Source: Flavivirga rizhaonensis
GTDB taxonomy: Bacteria > Bacteroidota > Bacteroidia > Flavobacteriales > Flavobacteriaceae
Reading direction: 5' to 3'
Assembly: GCF_004791695.1 (NCBI RefSeq)
Contig: NZ_SRSO01000001.1
Location: 1-64,000, forward strand
Length of the DNA: 64,000 nucleotides
The notes under the pieces were generated by a model. The model searched no databases, had not been told where the DNA came from, and saw only the letters and a list, made by a program, of their open reading frames with translations. The position numbers and the translations under genes were made by a program. This document shows, piece by piece, positions 38,284 to 47,241 of this stretch (position 1 is the stretch's first letter; every line of letters starts with the position of its first letter).

Positions 38284-39465
38284 TTAGTCTTCAATAGTAC
38301 TTAAAGCCTTAATAATTATTGAGCAGCCTTTAGAAATTTCTTCATTTGTAATGGTTAAAGGCGGCGTTATTCTTACTGCTTTAGATTCAAAAAGGAGCCA
38401 AAATAGTATTAAACCTGCTTCTTGGCACTTAAGAATTAATGAATTTGTTATCTCTTCTGAAGGTGTTATAATGGCAAGCATAAGTCCTTTTCCTCTAATT
38501 TCTTTAATAAGCGGATGTACCAGAAGTTTACGAATTAATTTTTCTTTTTCTAGTGCTTGCTGCATTAAGTTACTTTCTGTTATTTCTTTCAAGGTTGCCA
38601 GAGCAGATGCCGCAATAACAGGGTGACCTCCAAAAGTCGTAATATGTCCTAATTTTGGGTTGTCCTGTAATAACTCCATGAGTTTTCCAGATGCTGTAAA
38701 AGCTCCTATAGGCATACCGCCACCTAAACCTTTACCAGTAACTAAAATATCTGGAATACAATTATAATGCTCAAACCCAAAAAGCTTACCTGTTCTGCCT
38801 ATACCTGGTTGAATTTCATCTAAAATCAGAAGCGCTCCAACAGCATCACATCGGTTTCTTACCTTTTCTAAATACGCTTCTTGTGGTTCTATAAAACCAG
38901 CACCACCTTGTATTGTTTCTAAGATTACGCAAGCCGTTTTAGTCGTGATGTACTCTAAATCGGTTTCATTATTAAAGGTAATGAATTGTACATCTGGTAA
39001 TAATGGTCTGTATGCTTGTTTTCTTTCTTCATACCCCATAATACTCATAGCTCCCATGGTGTTACCATGATATGCTTTATGTGCTGCTATAATTTCACTT
39101 CTTCCAGTAGCACGTTTGGCTAGTTTTAAGGCGCCTTCAATGGCTTCGGTACCCGAATTGGTTAAATATGTTTTTTCTAGAGAACTGGGGAGATTGTTAG
39201 CTAATAATTTAGTGAGCTCTACAGCTGGTTTCTGGATATATTCTCCATATACCATGACATGCAAATAACTGTCTAATTGAGCTTTAATTGCATTTATAAC
39301 TTTAGGATGATTATGCCCTAAAGGGCACGCCGAAACTCCAGCTACAAAATCTAAATATGCTTTATTATCGGTATCATAAATATAGGAACCGCTAGCATGA
39401 GAAATTTCCATAGCTAATGGGTGAGGCGTTGTTTGTGCTTGATATTTAAAAAAATCTGATTTCAC
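38284..39465 (-). CDS. Class III (ornithine-type) PLP-dependent aminotransferase
   Basis: The 393-aa protein has a fold-type I aminotransferase layout: YLDFVAGVSACPLGHNHPKV, NSGTEAIEGALKLAKRATG, HGNTMGAMS, LILDEIQPGIGRTGKLFG with the PLP-binding Asp, and the Schiff-base Lys in LVTGKGLGGGMPIGAF. The family includes acetylornithine and ornithine aminotransferases. The exact substrate cannot be fixed from sequence, and no arginine genes are adjacent. The start is a GTG that overlaps the TAG stop of the OstA-like gene (TAGTG), so it is translationally coupled. Confidence 0.88.
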   Translation of the reverse strand: MKSDFFKYQAQTTPHPLAMEISHASGSYIYDTDNKAYLDFVAGVSACPLGHNHPKVINAIKAQLDSYLHVMVYGEYIQKPAVELTKLLANNLPSSLEKTYLTNSGTEAIEGALKLAKRATGRSEIIAAHKAYHGNTMGAMSIMGYEERKQAYRPLLPDVQFITFNNETDLEYITTKTACVILETIQGGAGFIEPQEAYLEKVRNRCDAVGALLILDEIQPGIGRTGKLFGFEHYNCIPDILVTGKGLGGGMPIGAFTASGKLMELLQDNPKLGHITTFGGHPVIAASALATLKEITESNLMQQALEKEKLIRKLLVHPLIKEIRGKGLMLAIITPSEEITNSLILKCQEAGLILFWLLFESKAVRITPPLTITNEEISKGCSIIIKALSTIED

Positions 39466-41300
39466 TATTTCCTGTTAGGAGGGTTAGCTTTAGATTCAAT
39501 AAGTTTCTTTCGGTTTTGTTTTATAGTTTTTGGAGTCAAAGGAACTTGTTTCTTTTCAACTGGTTTTGGAATATTTCTCGATGCTTTTAAGGGCTTTTCT
39601 CTGTTGTTTTTTGGTCGAGTATCGGAATTTTCAATGCGTTTTAGCATCTCTTCGTCAAAGAATTCTTCTTGAGGAACATAATCTTCTAATCCTTTTATAA
39701 CAGGTAATACTAAAGGAGGATCATCTTTAAATAAATCCTCTACACTCATAGGACGCTCATCTTCACGCCAATCAAAACCTTTTAAGATTTTTTCTTTTTC
39801 TGGATATTCAGATTCAGGATATAATTTACCATCCACTTGATTTATTCTATTATATTCTTCTATATCACCGGCAGCAAAAAGCATGGAAATACTTCCCGAT
39901 TTAGCTTTGTCAATCCCTATAAGTTCTTGCTTATCATTGCGAGTATAAAAAATAGACTCAGCATTTTTGACGATATCAACTTGCCTTAGCTCATTTTCTT
40001 CATTAAATAGACCTGTTAATCGCATGCCGTAAATTTGATTATAACCATTTTCACTTATCGTGTCTTTACTAATAATAAAGGCATTATTGAAAACCCTTAG
40101 CGAATCTATTTTTTCTGTTTCTGTATTTGAAATTAAATGAATGGTATCACCTGTCATTTGATTTTTTATATTCCAGATAATAGGTCTTCGTTTTGTGGAA
40201 AACTTATCGCCAGACGAAAACCGGTCTATATTTATTAATTCGGTAATACCAGTTCTTTGGTTTGAATGTATGGAATCTGCTTTGCCGCTAAGATCAGACT
40301 TAAATATTTTAGCATTATAATAAGCTCTGATAATACGATTTTCAGGCTTTCCAGTTACCATGATTTTATCTGCGTGCATATAGATAGAATCATTTTCTTG
40401 CTGTGTAATTGCTAAAGCTCGCTTTGTAATAAATACAGAATCTTTTTCTTTCCCTCTAAAAACTTCGGCGTAATGTCCCTTTATGATACTATTATTTATA
40501 GTATCTGTTACTTTTATGTTATTGGTAGCCGAAGCAAAACTAATATTATTATCAAAATACAGACTGTCTCCTTCTATAATACGATTATCATAATCTATTC
40601 TTGCTTTTTTTAAGGCATAGCCCACTTTATTTTCGGTATCGTAAAATCCTTTTTCACAATACGTTACGCTTGTTTCTGTTGTTATTGTTGATGGACCAAA
40701 TAAATAAGCATGACCGGTATCTGAATAGAAATCGAAAAAATTGGAATTAATGGTCGATTCTTTATTTACTAATACTACATCTTCAACAAATTGGTATTTT
40801 TTAATATCCATGTAATACCTCCCAATTTTACTTGTAATAGTACCAGATGAATCCTTTACAACTGTTCCACCATTTTTATAAAAAGCCTGTTGTTTGGTGC
40901 GGTCTAAATATAAAGTGTCTGAAGATATTGTAGAATTAGGGTCTTTTAAGACAACATCTCCACTTGCAAATGCTAAACCAGTCAGACCACTATATTCTAC
41001 ATATTTTGAAGTCATGTCTATGGTATCACCTTGTTTTAATTGAACGTTACCATAAGCTTCAATGAAATTTTCTTTACCATAGTGAATGGCTTTATCGCAC
41101 CACATATTTGCTCCTTTATGTTTTATATGTACTTGTTGTGCATCATCACGGGTTAGCACTTTGGCACCTGGGTAGTTATCTTCATCTATAGTAAGTTTAC
41201 CAGCGTATTCAATTTCAATTTTCTTTTTTTCTTGGGCATTGGTTGTTAATGAAACAAAACCAATAATAAGGATGAAAAATAAAACTTGTAGTTTGTTCAA
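39465..41300 (-). CDS. OstA/LptA-domain protein
   Basis: The 611-aa protein has a signal peptide (LFFILIIGFVSLTTNAQ). It is followed by beta-jellyroll OstA/LptA-type repeats (KYVEYSGLTGLAFASGDVVL, SDTLYLDRTKQQAFYKNGG, GHAYLFGPSTI). A basic, proline-rich C-terminal tail of about 60 residues (NREKPLKASRNIPKPVEKKQ) ends it. LptA/OstA proteins carry lipopolysaccharide across the periplasm. This long Bacteroidota form probably has the same role but is not a direct LptA or LptD match. It is the first gene of a pair with the aminotransferase. Confidence 0.85.
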   Translation of the reverse strand: MNKLQVLFFILIIGFVSLTTNAQEKKKIEIEYAGKLTIDEDNYPGAKVLTRDDAQQVHIKHKGANMWCDKAIHYGKENFIEAYGNVQLKQGDTIDMTSKYVEYSGLTGLAFASGDVVLKDPNSTISSDTLYLDRTKQQAFYKNGGTVVKDSSGTITSKIGRYYMDIKKYQFVEDVVLVNKESTINSNFFDFYSDTGHAYLFGPSTITTETSVTYCEKGFYDTENKVGYALKKARIDYDNRIIEGDSLYFDNNISFASATNNIKVTDTINNSIIKGHYAEVFRGKEKDSVFITKRALAITQQENDSIYMHADKIMVTGKPENRIIRAYYNAKIFKSDLSGKADSIHSNQRTGITELINIDRFSSGDKFSTKRRPIIWNIKNQMTGDTIHLISNTETEKIDSLRVFNNAFIISKDTISENGYNQIYGMRLTGLFNEENELRQVDIVKNAESIFYTRNDKQELIGIDKAKSGSISMLFAAGDIEEYNRINQVDGKLYPESEYPEKEKILKGFDWREDERPMSVEDLFKDDPPLVLPVIKGLEDYVPQEEFFDEEMLKRIENSDTRPKNNREKPLKASRNIPKPVEKKQVPLTPKTIKQNRKKLIESKANPPNRK

Positions 41301-41383
41301 AATATAAAAAGTTTGTCGTAAAAATAACGATTATAATGATGTTTAATTATCTGTTGTGTATTTTTTATGATTTGGAATAAAAC

Positions 41384-41418
41384 AAAAACCGCTCCAAAAT
41401 ACTTTGAAGCGGTTTTTA
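41384..41418 (-). terminator. Rho-independent terminator of purA
   Basis: AAAAACCGCT and AGCGGTTTTT bound an imperfect hairpin with a central CAAA/TTTG pairing and A and T runs on both sides. It lies just past the purA stop on the minus strand and also ahead of the OstA-like gene, so it separates the two transcripts. Confidence 0.8.
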
Positions 41419-41439
41419 TAATAAAAATATGTCTAATAT

Positions 41440-42726
41440 TTAGTGAACCAACTGCTCTCTAAAAATAGTCTGTTTTCTATCAGGTCCTACAGAAACAATA
41501 GTAATTGGAATTTCTAGTTCTTTTTCTAAAAATTCAATATACTCGTTTAAAGCTTGTGGTAATTGAGAAGCTTCAGACATTTCTGTTAAATCTTCTTCCC
41601 AACCATTAAACTCGGTATAAATAGGTTCTACGTTTTCTGGTTCAATATTATAAGGGAAATGTTCAATAACGTCTCCTTTGTATTTATAAGCGGTACATAC
41701 TTTTAAAGTTTTAAAACCAGAAAGAACATCGCCTTTCATCATCATTAATTGCGTAACGCCATTTACTTGACATGCGTATTTTAAAGCGATTAAATCTAAC
41801 CAACCGCAACGTCTTGGACGCCCTGTGGTAGCTCCAAACTCATTACCAACGCGTGCCATAGTTTCTCCATCTTTATCAAAAAGTTCTGTTGGGAAAGGAC
41901 CAGAACCTACTCGCGTTGTATAGGCTTTAAAAATACCAAATACATCACCAATTTGGTTGGGCGATACGCCTAACCCTGTGCAAGCGCCAGCGGCTGTTGT
42001 ATTACTTGATGTTACAAATGGATAAGTGCCAAAATCGATATCTAATAACGATCCCTGAGCGCCCTCAGCAAGAATTGTTTTCCCAGATTTTTGTGCTTGA
42101 TAAATATATTCTTCAGAATCGATAAACTTTAAAGATTTTAAAACGTCTATAGCTTTAAAAAACTCTACTTCAAGCTCTGCTAAATCATATTCTATATCTA
42201 CATTGTAAAAAGAAATCATCGATTCATGCTTATCTGCCAAAGCTCTATAACGTTCTTTCCAGTCACTTAATTCTAAATCGCCAACACGAATACCATTTCT
42301 ACCAGTTTTGTCCATGTAAGTTGGGCCAATACCTTTAAGAGTAGAACCTATTTTAGCTTTCCCTTTAGATGCTTCACTAGCAGCATCTAACAAACGATGC
42401 GTTGGTAAAATGATATGTGCTTTACGAGAAATAACTAAGGATTTTCTATAATCTACATTTTGTTCTTCCAGTTTGTCTAGTTCTCCTTTAAAAATAACAG
42501 GGTCTATAACAACGCCATTACCTACTAAATTTGTAGCATCATTATGGAATATGCCAGAAGGAATAGTATGTAAAACATGTTTTCTGCCATTAAAAACCAA
42601 AGTATGCCCTGCATTAGGACCACCTTGAAAACGTGCAATAATATTGTAGTTAGAGGTAAGTACGTCAACAATTTTTCCTTTGCCTTCGTCCCCCCATTGT
42701 AATCCTAGTAGTAAATCTACTGCCAT
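41440..42726 (-). CDS. purA: Adenylosuccinate synthetase
   Basis: This enzyme joins IMP and aspartate with GTP to form adenylosuccinate in AMP synthesis. The 428-aa protein has the signatures LLGLQWGDEGKGKIVDVL (P-loop and catalytic Asp), GGPNAGHTLVF (catalytic His), STLKGIGPTYMDK and the GTP-specificity VSVGPDRKQTI near the C-terminus. Its start is 13 bp after the Fur-family gene's stop. It is probably the last gene of the rdgB-spoT-fur-purA group, followed by a terminator. Confidence 0.97.
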   Translation of the reverse strand: MAVDLLLGLQWGDEGKGKIVDVLTSNYNIIARFQGGPNAGHTLVFNGRKHVLHTIPSGIFHNDATNLVGNGVVIDPVIFKGELDKLEEQNVDYRKSLVISRKAHIILPTHRLLDAASEASKGKAKIGSTLKGIGPTYMDKTGRNGIRVGDLELSDWKERYRALADKHESMISFYNVDIEYDLAELEVEFFKAIDVLKSLKFIDSEEYIYQAQKSGKTILAEGAQGSLLDIDFGTYPFVTSSNTTAAGACTGLGVSPNQIGDVFGIFKAYTTRVGSGPFPTELFDKDGETMARVGNEFGATTGRPRRCGWLDLIALKYACQVNGVTQLMMMKGDVLSGFKTLKVCTAYKYKGDVIEHFPYNIEPENVEPIYTEFNGWEEDLTEMSEASQLPQALNEYIEFLEKELEIPITIVSVGPDRKQTIFREQLVH

Positions 42727-42739
42727 TGTAAAAAATTAG

Positions 42740-43192
42740 TTAAGTGTTTGATTTTCTATTTCCGTAAAAATAGAGTGAATGGTTATTAATTTCTATATCG
42801 AAGATTTCTTCGATTGTTTTTTTAATAGATTGAATTCTAGGGTCGCAAAACTCTATAACTTCTCCTGTATCAGTTAGTATAACATGATCGTGTTGTCTAT
42901 CGAAATATGATTTTTCGTAATGTGCTTGGTTCTGTCCAAACTGATGTTTTCTTACCAAACCACATTCTAGAAGTAATTCTATGGTATTGTAAAGTGTAGC
43001 ACGAGAAACACGATATTTCTTGTTTTTCATGCTAAGATATAAGGATTCTATATCGAAATGTTCTGTATTATTATAAATTTCTTGCAGTATAGCGTAGCGT
43101 TCGGGAGTTTTTCGGTGCCCGTTATTTTCTAAAAAGCTAGTAAATACGCTTTTTACGATGTCTTGATTTTTTGTATCTGCCTTTGCATTCAT
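42740..43192 (-). CDS. Fur-family transcriptional regulator lacking the structural-zinc cysteines
   Basis: The 150-aa protein has the Fur winged helix ([45 protein letters not shown]) and the metal-sensing HDHVIL segment. The usual CxxC in the dimerisation domain is replaced: canonical Fur reads roughly C-L-D-C-G, here L-T-D-T-G (residues 106-110). The C-terminal CxxC is also absent (YGNRKSNT). The single remaining domain Cys is in EFCDP. It may bind metal only at the regulatory site. Which metal it senses is unknown. It lies 26 bp downstream of spoT and 13 bp upstream of purA. Confidence 0.88.
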   Translation of the reverse strand: MNAKADTKNQDIVKSVFTSFLENNGHRKTPERYAILQEIYNNTEHFDIESLYLSMKNKKYRVSRATLYNTIELLLECGLVRKHQFGQNQAHYEKSYFDRQHDHVILTDTGEVIEFCDPRIQSIKKTIEEIFDIEINNHSLYFYGNRKSNT

Positions 43193-43218
43193 AATTTCGT
43201 CGCAAATTTACACTTTTT

Positions 43219-45438
43219 TTACACTCTAGTAACCTTATCTATACCATTAATTTTTTTTAACTTCTCTAAAAGTTTTTTTATAATGGTATTATTTTTCACA
43301 ACGACATTGATTTTTCCAGAGAATAAACCATCGTCACTTTCAAAACTTAAGCTCTTCATATTCACATGCATATTGTCTGAAATGATAGAAGTGATATCAC
43401 TTACTAATCCTATATGATCAATTCCTGTAACTTTAATTTTAGCCAAGAACTCTTGTTGCGAAGAGTCTACCCATTTAGCTTGCATAATTCTGTAAGCATA
43501 ATTGGATTGTAAACTAAGCGCATTAGGGCAGTTTTTTTTATGAATCTTAATACCTTCATTAACGGTTAGAAAACCAAAAACTTCATCTCCAGGAATTGGG
43601 TTGCAGCAATTAGATATTTTGTAGTCTAGTTTTTCCTCTTCTTTACCGAAGACTAAAGAATCGTATTTAGCAGTAACTTCTTCTTTTTCTAAGTCTTCCT
43701 TTTTTATAGTTGCTTTTCTGGTAATTTTATTTTTAATAAAACTCATTAAAGCGTTGCTTCTGGAAGCTGCATAGCTTTTAATCATGGTATTGTCAATAGT
43801 ACCAATACCAACCCTATAAAATAAATCTAAACTTGTTTTAAGCTTAAAATAGTTAACTAGCTCGTTTGTAGAGGCTTCGTTTAGCGTTATTTTTAGTTGC
43901 TTTAGTTTTCTTCTAAGAATTTCTTTGCCATCTTCGCCAATGCGTTTTTTATCTTCTTTTAAGGCTGATTTTATTTTGCTTCTAGCTCTAGCTGTGGTGG
44001 CATAGTCTAACCAGTTGGCATTGGGTTTTGCCGTTTCAGAGGTTAAAATATCTACCTGGTCACCACTTTGCAATTCGTGACTCAATGGCACTAATTTACC
44101 ATTTACTTTGGCACCTCTTGTTCTCATACCAACTTCGGTATGAATATTAAAAGCAAAGTCCAATGATGTAGCGCCTTTCGGTAATGATTTTAATTCTCCA
44201 GTAGGTGTAAATACAAAAATTTCCTGAGAATAAAGGTTAAGTTTAAATTGCTCAACAAAATCTACTGCATTGGTGTCTGGGTTTTCTAAAGCTTCTTGAA
44301 GTTTATTAATCCAACTTTCTAAATTATCTTCTTTCTCGTTATCCTGTTTGTATTTATAGTGAGCGGCATAGCCTTTTTCGGCAATTTCATTCATACGTTC
44401 ACTTCGTATCTGAACTTCTACCCAACGTCCTTTAGGTCCCATAACGGTAATATGTAAAGCTTCATATCCTGTAGATTTAGGAGAGGAAATCCAATCACGA
44501 AGACGTATGGGATTAGGTCTAAAATGATCTGTTACAACGGAGTATATTTTCCATGCGTAAAACTTTTCATTAACCTCGTCGCTTTTGTAAATAATTCTTA
44601 CCGCAAATTTATCGTATACTTCATCAAAAGATACCCCTTGTTTAAGCATTTTTTTTCTAATTGAAAAAATAGACTTAGGTCGTCCTTTTATAGTATAATC
44701 AAAACTTTCTTTATTTAATGAGTTCCTTATTACCTCACTAAATTCTTCAATATATTTATCTTGCTCTTCCTTGCTTTCTTTTATTTTATCAAAAAGGTCA
44801 TTATAAACATTTGGTTCGGTATACTTTAAGCCCAAGTCTTCAAGTTCGGTTTTAATGTTGTATAAACCAATTCGGTGTGCTAACGGTGCATAAATATATA
44901 AGGTTTCTGAGGCTATTTTTTCTTGTTTATCAGGACGCATCGATGCCATTGTTTGCATATTATGGAGCCTGTCTGCAATTTTTATTATGATAACACGTAC
45001 ATCGTCATTAAGTGTAAGAAGCATTTTACGGAAATTTTCTGCCTGTAAAGACACATTCATGTCTTTTTCCTTACTTAAAGAAGATATTTTTGTGAGACCA
45101 TCTACAATGGTGGCTATTGTTTTTCCAAATAGTTTTTCAATGTCTTTTATTTTATAATCCGGACTATCTTCAACAACATCATGGAGTAGGGCAGCAGCAA
45201 TAGAAGTGCCATCCAATCCGATTTCCTGAGCAACTATTTTTGCTACAGCTAAAGGATGAAAAATATAAGCTTCTCCAGATTTTCTACGTTGGTCTTTATG
45301 ACCATCTATAGCAACATCAAAAGCTTTACGTATTAGTTTTTTATCATCACCAGATAGCGTCGTGTAGCTAACTTTTAATAATTCTTTGTAGGCTTTAGTA
45401 ATTGCTGCATTTTCTTTTTCAATATCTTCCTCTGTCAT
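43219..45438 (-). CDS. spoT: Bifunctional (p)ppGpp synthetase/hydrolase (RelA/SpoT homologue)
   Basis: The 739-aa protein makes and degrades the alarmone (p)ppGpp. The HD hydrolase domain is intact (HPLAVAKIV, LLHDVVEDSPDY, IADRLHNMQTM). The synthetase domain has RPKSIFSIRKKMLKQG, YDKFAVRII and GYEALHITVMGP. A TGS domain follows (EIFVFTPTGELKSLPKGATS), then a Cys-rich region (KISNCCNPIPGDEVFGFLT) and a C-terminal ACT domain. The intact HDxxED argues for hydrolase activity. It is between rdgB and the Fur-family gene. Confidence 0.95.
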   Translation of the reverse strand: MTEEDIEKENAAITKAYKELLKVSYTTLSGDDKKLIRKAFDVAIDGHKDQRRKSGEAYIFHPLAVAKIVAQEIGLDGTSIAAALLHDVVEDSPDYKIKDIEKLFGKTIATIVDGLTKISSLSKEKDMNVSLQAENFRKMLLTLNDDVRVIIIKIADRLHNMQTMASMRPDKQEKIASETLYIYAPLAHRIGLYNIKTELEDLGLKYTEPNVYNDLFDKIKESKEEQDKYIEEFSEVIRNSLNKESFDYTIKGRPKSIFSIRKKMLKQGVSFDEVYDKFAVRIIYKSDEVNEKFYAWKIYSVVTDHFRPNPIRLRDWISSPKSTGYEALHITVMGPKGRWVEVQIRSERMNEIAEKGYAAHYKYKQDNEKEDNLESWINKLQEALENPDTNAVDFVEQFKLNLYSQEIFVFTPTGELKSLPKGATSLDFAFNIHTEVGMRTRGAKVNGKLVPLSHELQSGDQVDILTSETAKPNANWLDYATTARARSKIKSALKEDKKRIGEDGKEILRRKLKQLKITLNEASTNELVNYFKLKTSLDLFYRVGIGTIDNTMIKSYAASRSNALMSFIKNKITRKATIKKEDLEKEEVTAKYDSLVFGKEEEKLDYKISNCCNPIPGDEVFGFLTVNEGIKIHKKNCPNALSLQSNYAYRIMQAKWVDSSQQEFLAKIKVTGIDHIGLVSDITSIISDNMHVNMKSLSFESDDGLFSGKINVVVKNNTIIKKLLEKLKKINGIDKVTRV

Positions 45439-45510
45439 GGATTAAAAGTAAGATAAAGAATATTAACCACCAACATGATTTTTGGTTTTTTATACCTGAT
45501 TTTTTAAGGA

Positions 45511-46083
45511 TTAGGAGTTTAAAAAGTTTACTAATTGAAGAATAGCTTTTCCTCGATGGCCAATACGATTTTTAAGCGTCAAGTCCATTTCAGCAAACGT
45601 TAGCTGGTATCCTTTAGGTTTAAAAATGGGATCATAGCCGAAACCAAGCTTACCTTTTTTAACGTGCGTTATTTCTCCCTCACATATGCCTGTAAAGGTG
45701 TGTTGTTTATTATTAAGCTGTAATGTTATAACTGTTTTAAATTGTGCATTTCTACTAGTTTTTGTGTTTAACTCAGTCAGTAATTTATTCATATTGTCAT
45801 TAGCATCGCGTTGCTCGCCAGCATAACGAGCAGAGTAAACTCCTGGTGCTCCGTTTAATGCTTCTACTTCCAAGCCTGTATCATCAGCAAAGCAATCATA
45901 TCCATAATGGGTTTTTACGTAATTAGCCTTTTCAATACTATTGCCTTCAATTGTATTTTGAGTCTCTGGAATATCTTCAAAACAGCCAATATCATTTAAG
46001 CTTAATAATTTAATATGATCAGGAATCAGTTCTTGTACCTCTTTTATTTTATTAAGATTGTTGGTCGCGAAAACAAGTTGCAT
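45511..46083 (-). CDS. rdgB: Non-canonical purine NTP pyrophosphatase (RdgB/HAM1)
   Basis: This enzyme hydrolyses dITP, ITP and XTP to monophosphates, keeping damaged purines out of nucleic acids. The 190-aa protein has LVFATNNLNKIKEVQELIP (substrate-binding N-terminus), FADDTGLEVEALNGAPGVYS and the late GFGYDPIFKPKG and HRGKAILQL segments. The length is normal. It lies 72 bp upstream of spoT on the same strand and is divergent from hpf. Confidence 0.95.
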   Translation of the reverse strand: MQLVFATNNLNKIKEVQELIPDHIKLLSLNDIGCFEDIPETQNTIEGNSIEKANYVKTHYGYDCFADDTGLEVEALNGAPGVYSARYAGEQRDANDNMNKLLTELNTKTSRNAQFKTVITLQLNNKQHTFTGICEGEITHVKKGKLGFGYDPIFKPKGYQLTFAEMDLTLKNRIGHRGKAILQLVNFLNS

Positions 46084-46233
46084 AAATGAAACGGATTTAA
46101 GTTTTCAAAAATACTATTATATTGATTTATAATTAAAAATATTTTATAACTTTTTTATGATTTTTGTTATTAAAAATTATTTAGAAAACAAGTATCTTAG
46201 ATCAGAATTCTAATATTAAAAATAGAAATAATT

Positions 46234-46533
46234 ATGACAGTAAACATTCAGTATGTAGGTGTAGATGTAAGTGAAACACTTTCGACTTTCACAGAAGAAA
46301 AATTAAAAAAAATATTTAACAGATATGAGTTTTTAATAAGTGCTAGTGTGCATTTTAAACAAGATGAAAAAGAACATGATATAGGTAAAATTTGTAATAT
46401 AGAGTTAAGTTTACCTGGACCTCGAATTTTTGCTACGTCTAATGAACGGAATTTTGAAGTATCTGTAAGAGAGACTATTAAAGATTTAGAGCGCCAATTG
46501 GAAAAAAGAAAAGAAGTTTTTAAAACGCATTAA
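46234..46533 (+). CDS. hpf: Ribosome hibernation factor, HPF/RaiA family (short form)
   Basis: The 99-aa protein has the beta-alpha-beta-beta-beta-alpha pattern of the S30AE family (QYVGVDVSETLSTFTEEKL, the basic second helix ETIKDLERQLEKRKEVFK). It binds the 30S subunit during stationary phase and inactivates ribosomes. The length fits the short HPF/RaiA class without the C-terminal dimerisation domain. It is 21 bp upstream of the MmcQ-like gene and could be co-transcribed. Confidence 0.85.
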   Translation: MTVNIQYVGVDVSETLSTFTEEKLKKIFNRYEFLISASVHFKQDEKEHDIGKICNIELSLPGPRIFATSNERNFEVSVRETIKDLERQLEKRKEVFKTH

Positions 46534-46554
46534 GGCGATATAATATTCTATAAG

Positions 46555-46914
46555 GTGAATATTGAAGAATATAGATTGTATTGTTTATCTAAAAAGGGAG
46601 TGACTGAGTCTATTCCGTTTTCTAAGTTGCCTAATGTTCTCGTCTTTAAAGTAAAAGGTAAAATGTTTACGGCTACCGATATAAATACATTTGATAGCTT
46701 TAGTATTAAATGTGAACCAGAAACTATAGAAGAACTTCGTTTACAATATGATGCTTTAGAAGAACCTCCATATTTTAGTAAGAAACATTGGAGTAGAGTT
46801 GTGGTTGATGGTTCAATTTCTGATAAAATATTATATGAATGGTTAGATATTTCTTATCGTTTAGTGGTAGCTAAACTTACTAAGAAAGAGCGATTGGAAT
46901 TAGAGCATTTATAA
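46555..46914 (+). CDS. MmcQ/YjbR-family DNA-binding-like protein
   Basis: The 119-aa protein has the CyaY-like YjbR fold signature: VTESIPFSKLPNVLVFKVKGKMF, SIKCEPETIEELRLQY and PPYFSKKHWSRVVVDGSI, with WLDISYRLVVAKL near the end. Members are called MmcQ after the mitomycin cluster, but their biological role is not known. The start is GTG at 46555, right after the leader of 21 bp from hpf. It ends the core-gene block before the accessory island. Confidence 0.88.
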   Translation: MNIEEYRLYCLSKKGVTESIPFSKLPNVLVFKVKGKMFTATDINTFDSFSIKCEPETIEELRLQYDALEEPPYFSKKHWSRVVVDGSISDKILYEWLDISYRLVVAKLTKKERLELEHL

Positions 46915-47027
46915 CGAATACCAATTAAGCCTTAAAGTATACCTTATAATTTGTTTCTATAGCACTCAAATTTTACAAGTGAATAAATCCGTGACTAGGG
47001 CTTAGTGTTATTACATAAAGCAATTTT

Positions 47028-47088
47028 GTTGTCATTTAAGGAATGACAACACAAAAAAATAGTTGCCTCCGAGGTAAAGCCTCGGAGG
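47028..47088. repeat. Two adjacent perfect hairpins upstream of the sigma gene
   Basis: GTTGTCATT-TAAGG-AATGACAAC (47028-47050) and CCTCCGAGG-TAAAG-CCTCGGAGG (47066-47088) are each perfect 9-bp stems with 5-base loops, separated by 15 bases. The second is strikingly GC-rich for this genome. They could be an operator pair, a terminator set or the end of an inserted element. No T run follows. Confidence 0.6.
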
Positions 47089-47095
47089 TAATTCG

Positions 47096-47241
47096 TTTTA
47101 AGAAATCCTTTATTTTCAGGAAAAACTTTAATTATATTAGCAAGTTTATTGAAGACGTATTTTTTATCCCTCCCCAAGGACACAGTGATCGTTCTTATTA
47201 AAAAAGGGTATACCTCTAAGAACCTTTTCTAAAACGAATAG
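47096..47241 (+). repeat. Duplicated sigma-gene leader, copy A
   Basis: From TTTTAAGAAATCCTTTATT to AACGAATAG just before the ATG this matches 48246-48389 with small differences. Shared words include AGTGAYCGTTCTTATT and TTAAGAACYTTTT. It marks the left end of a tandem duplication with a period of about 1148 bp. Confidence 0.7.

Larger units (their letters stand above)
46915..47241. other. Gap at the left edge of the accessory island
   Basis: This 327-bp gap has no gene. It holds two adjacent hairpins (47028-47088) and the leader of the first ECF sigma gene. From about 47096 the sequence is a diverged copy of the leader in front of the second sigma gene (48246-48389). Confidence 0.6.

Noticed and set aside
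46995..47183. 62-codon minus-strand frame in the gap before the first sigma gene
   Set aside because: It runs across two perfect hairpins and the duplicated leader, with no start signal or conservation pattern. It is more likely non-coding.
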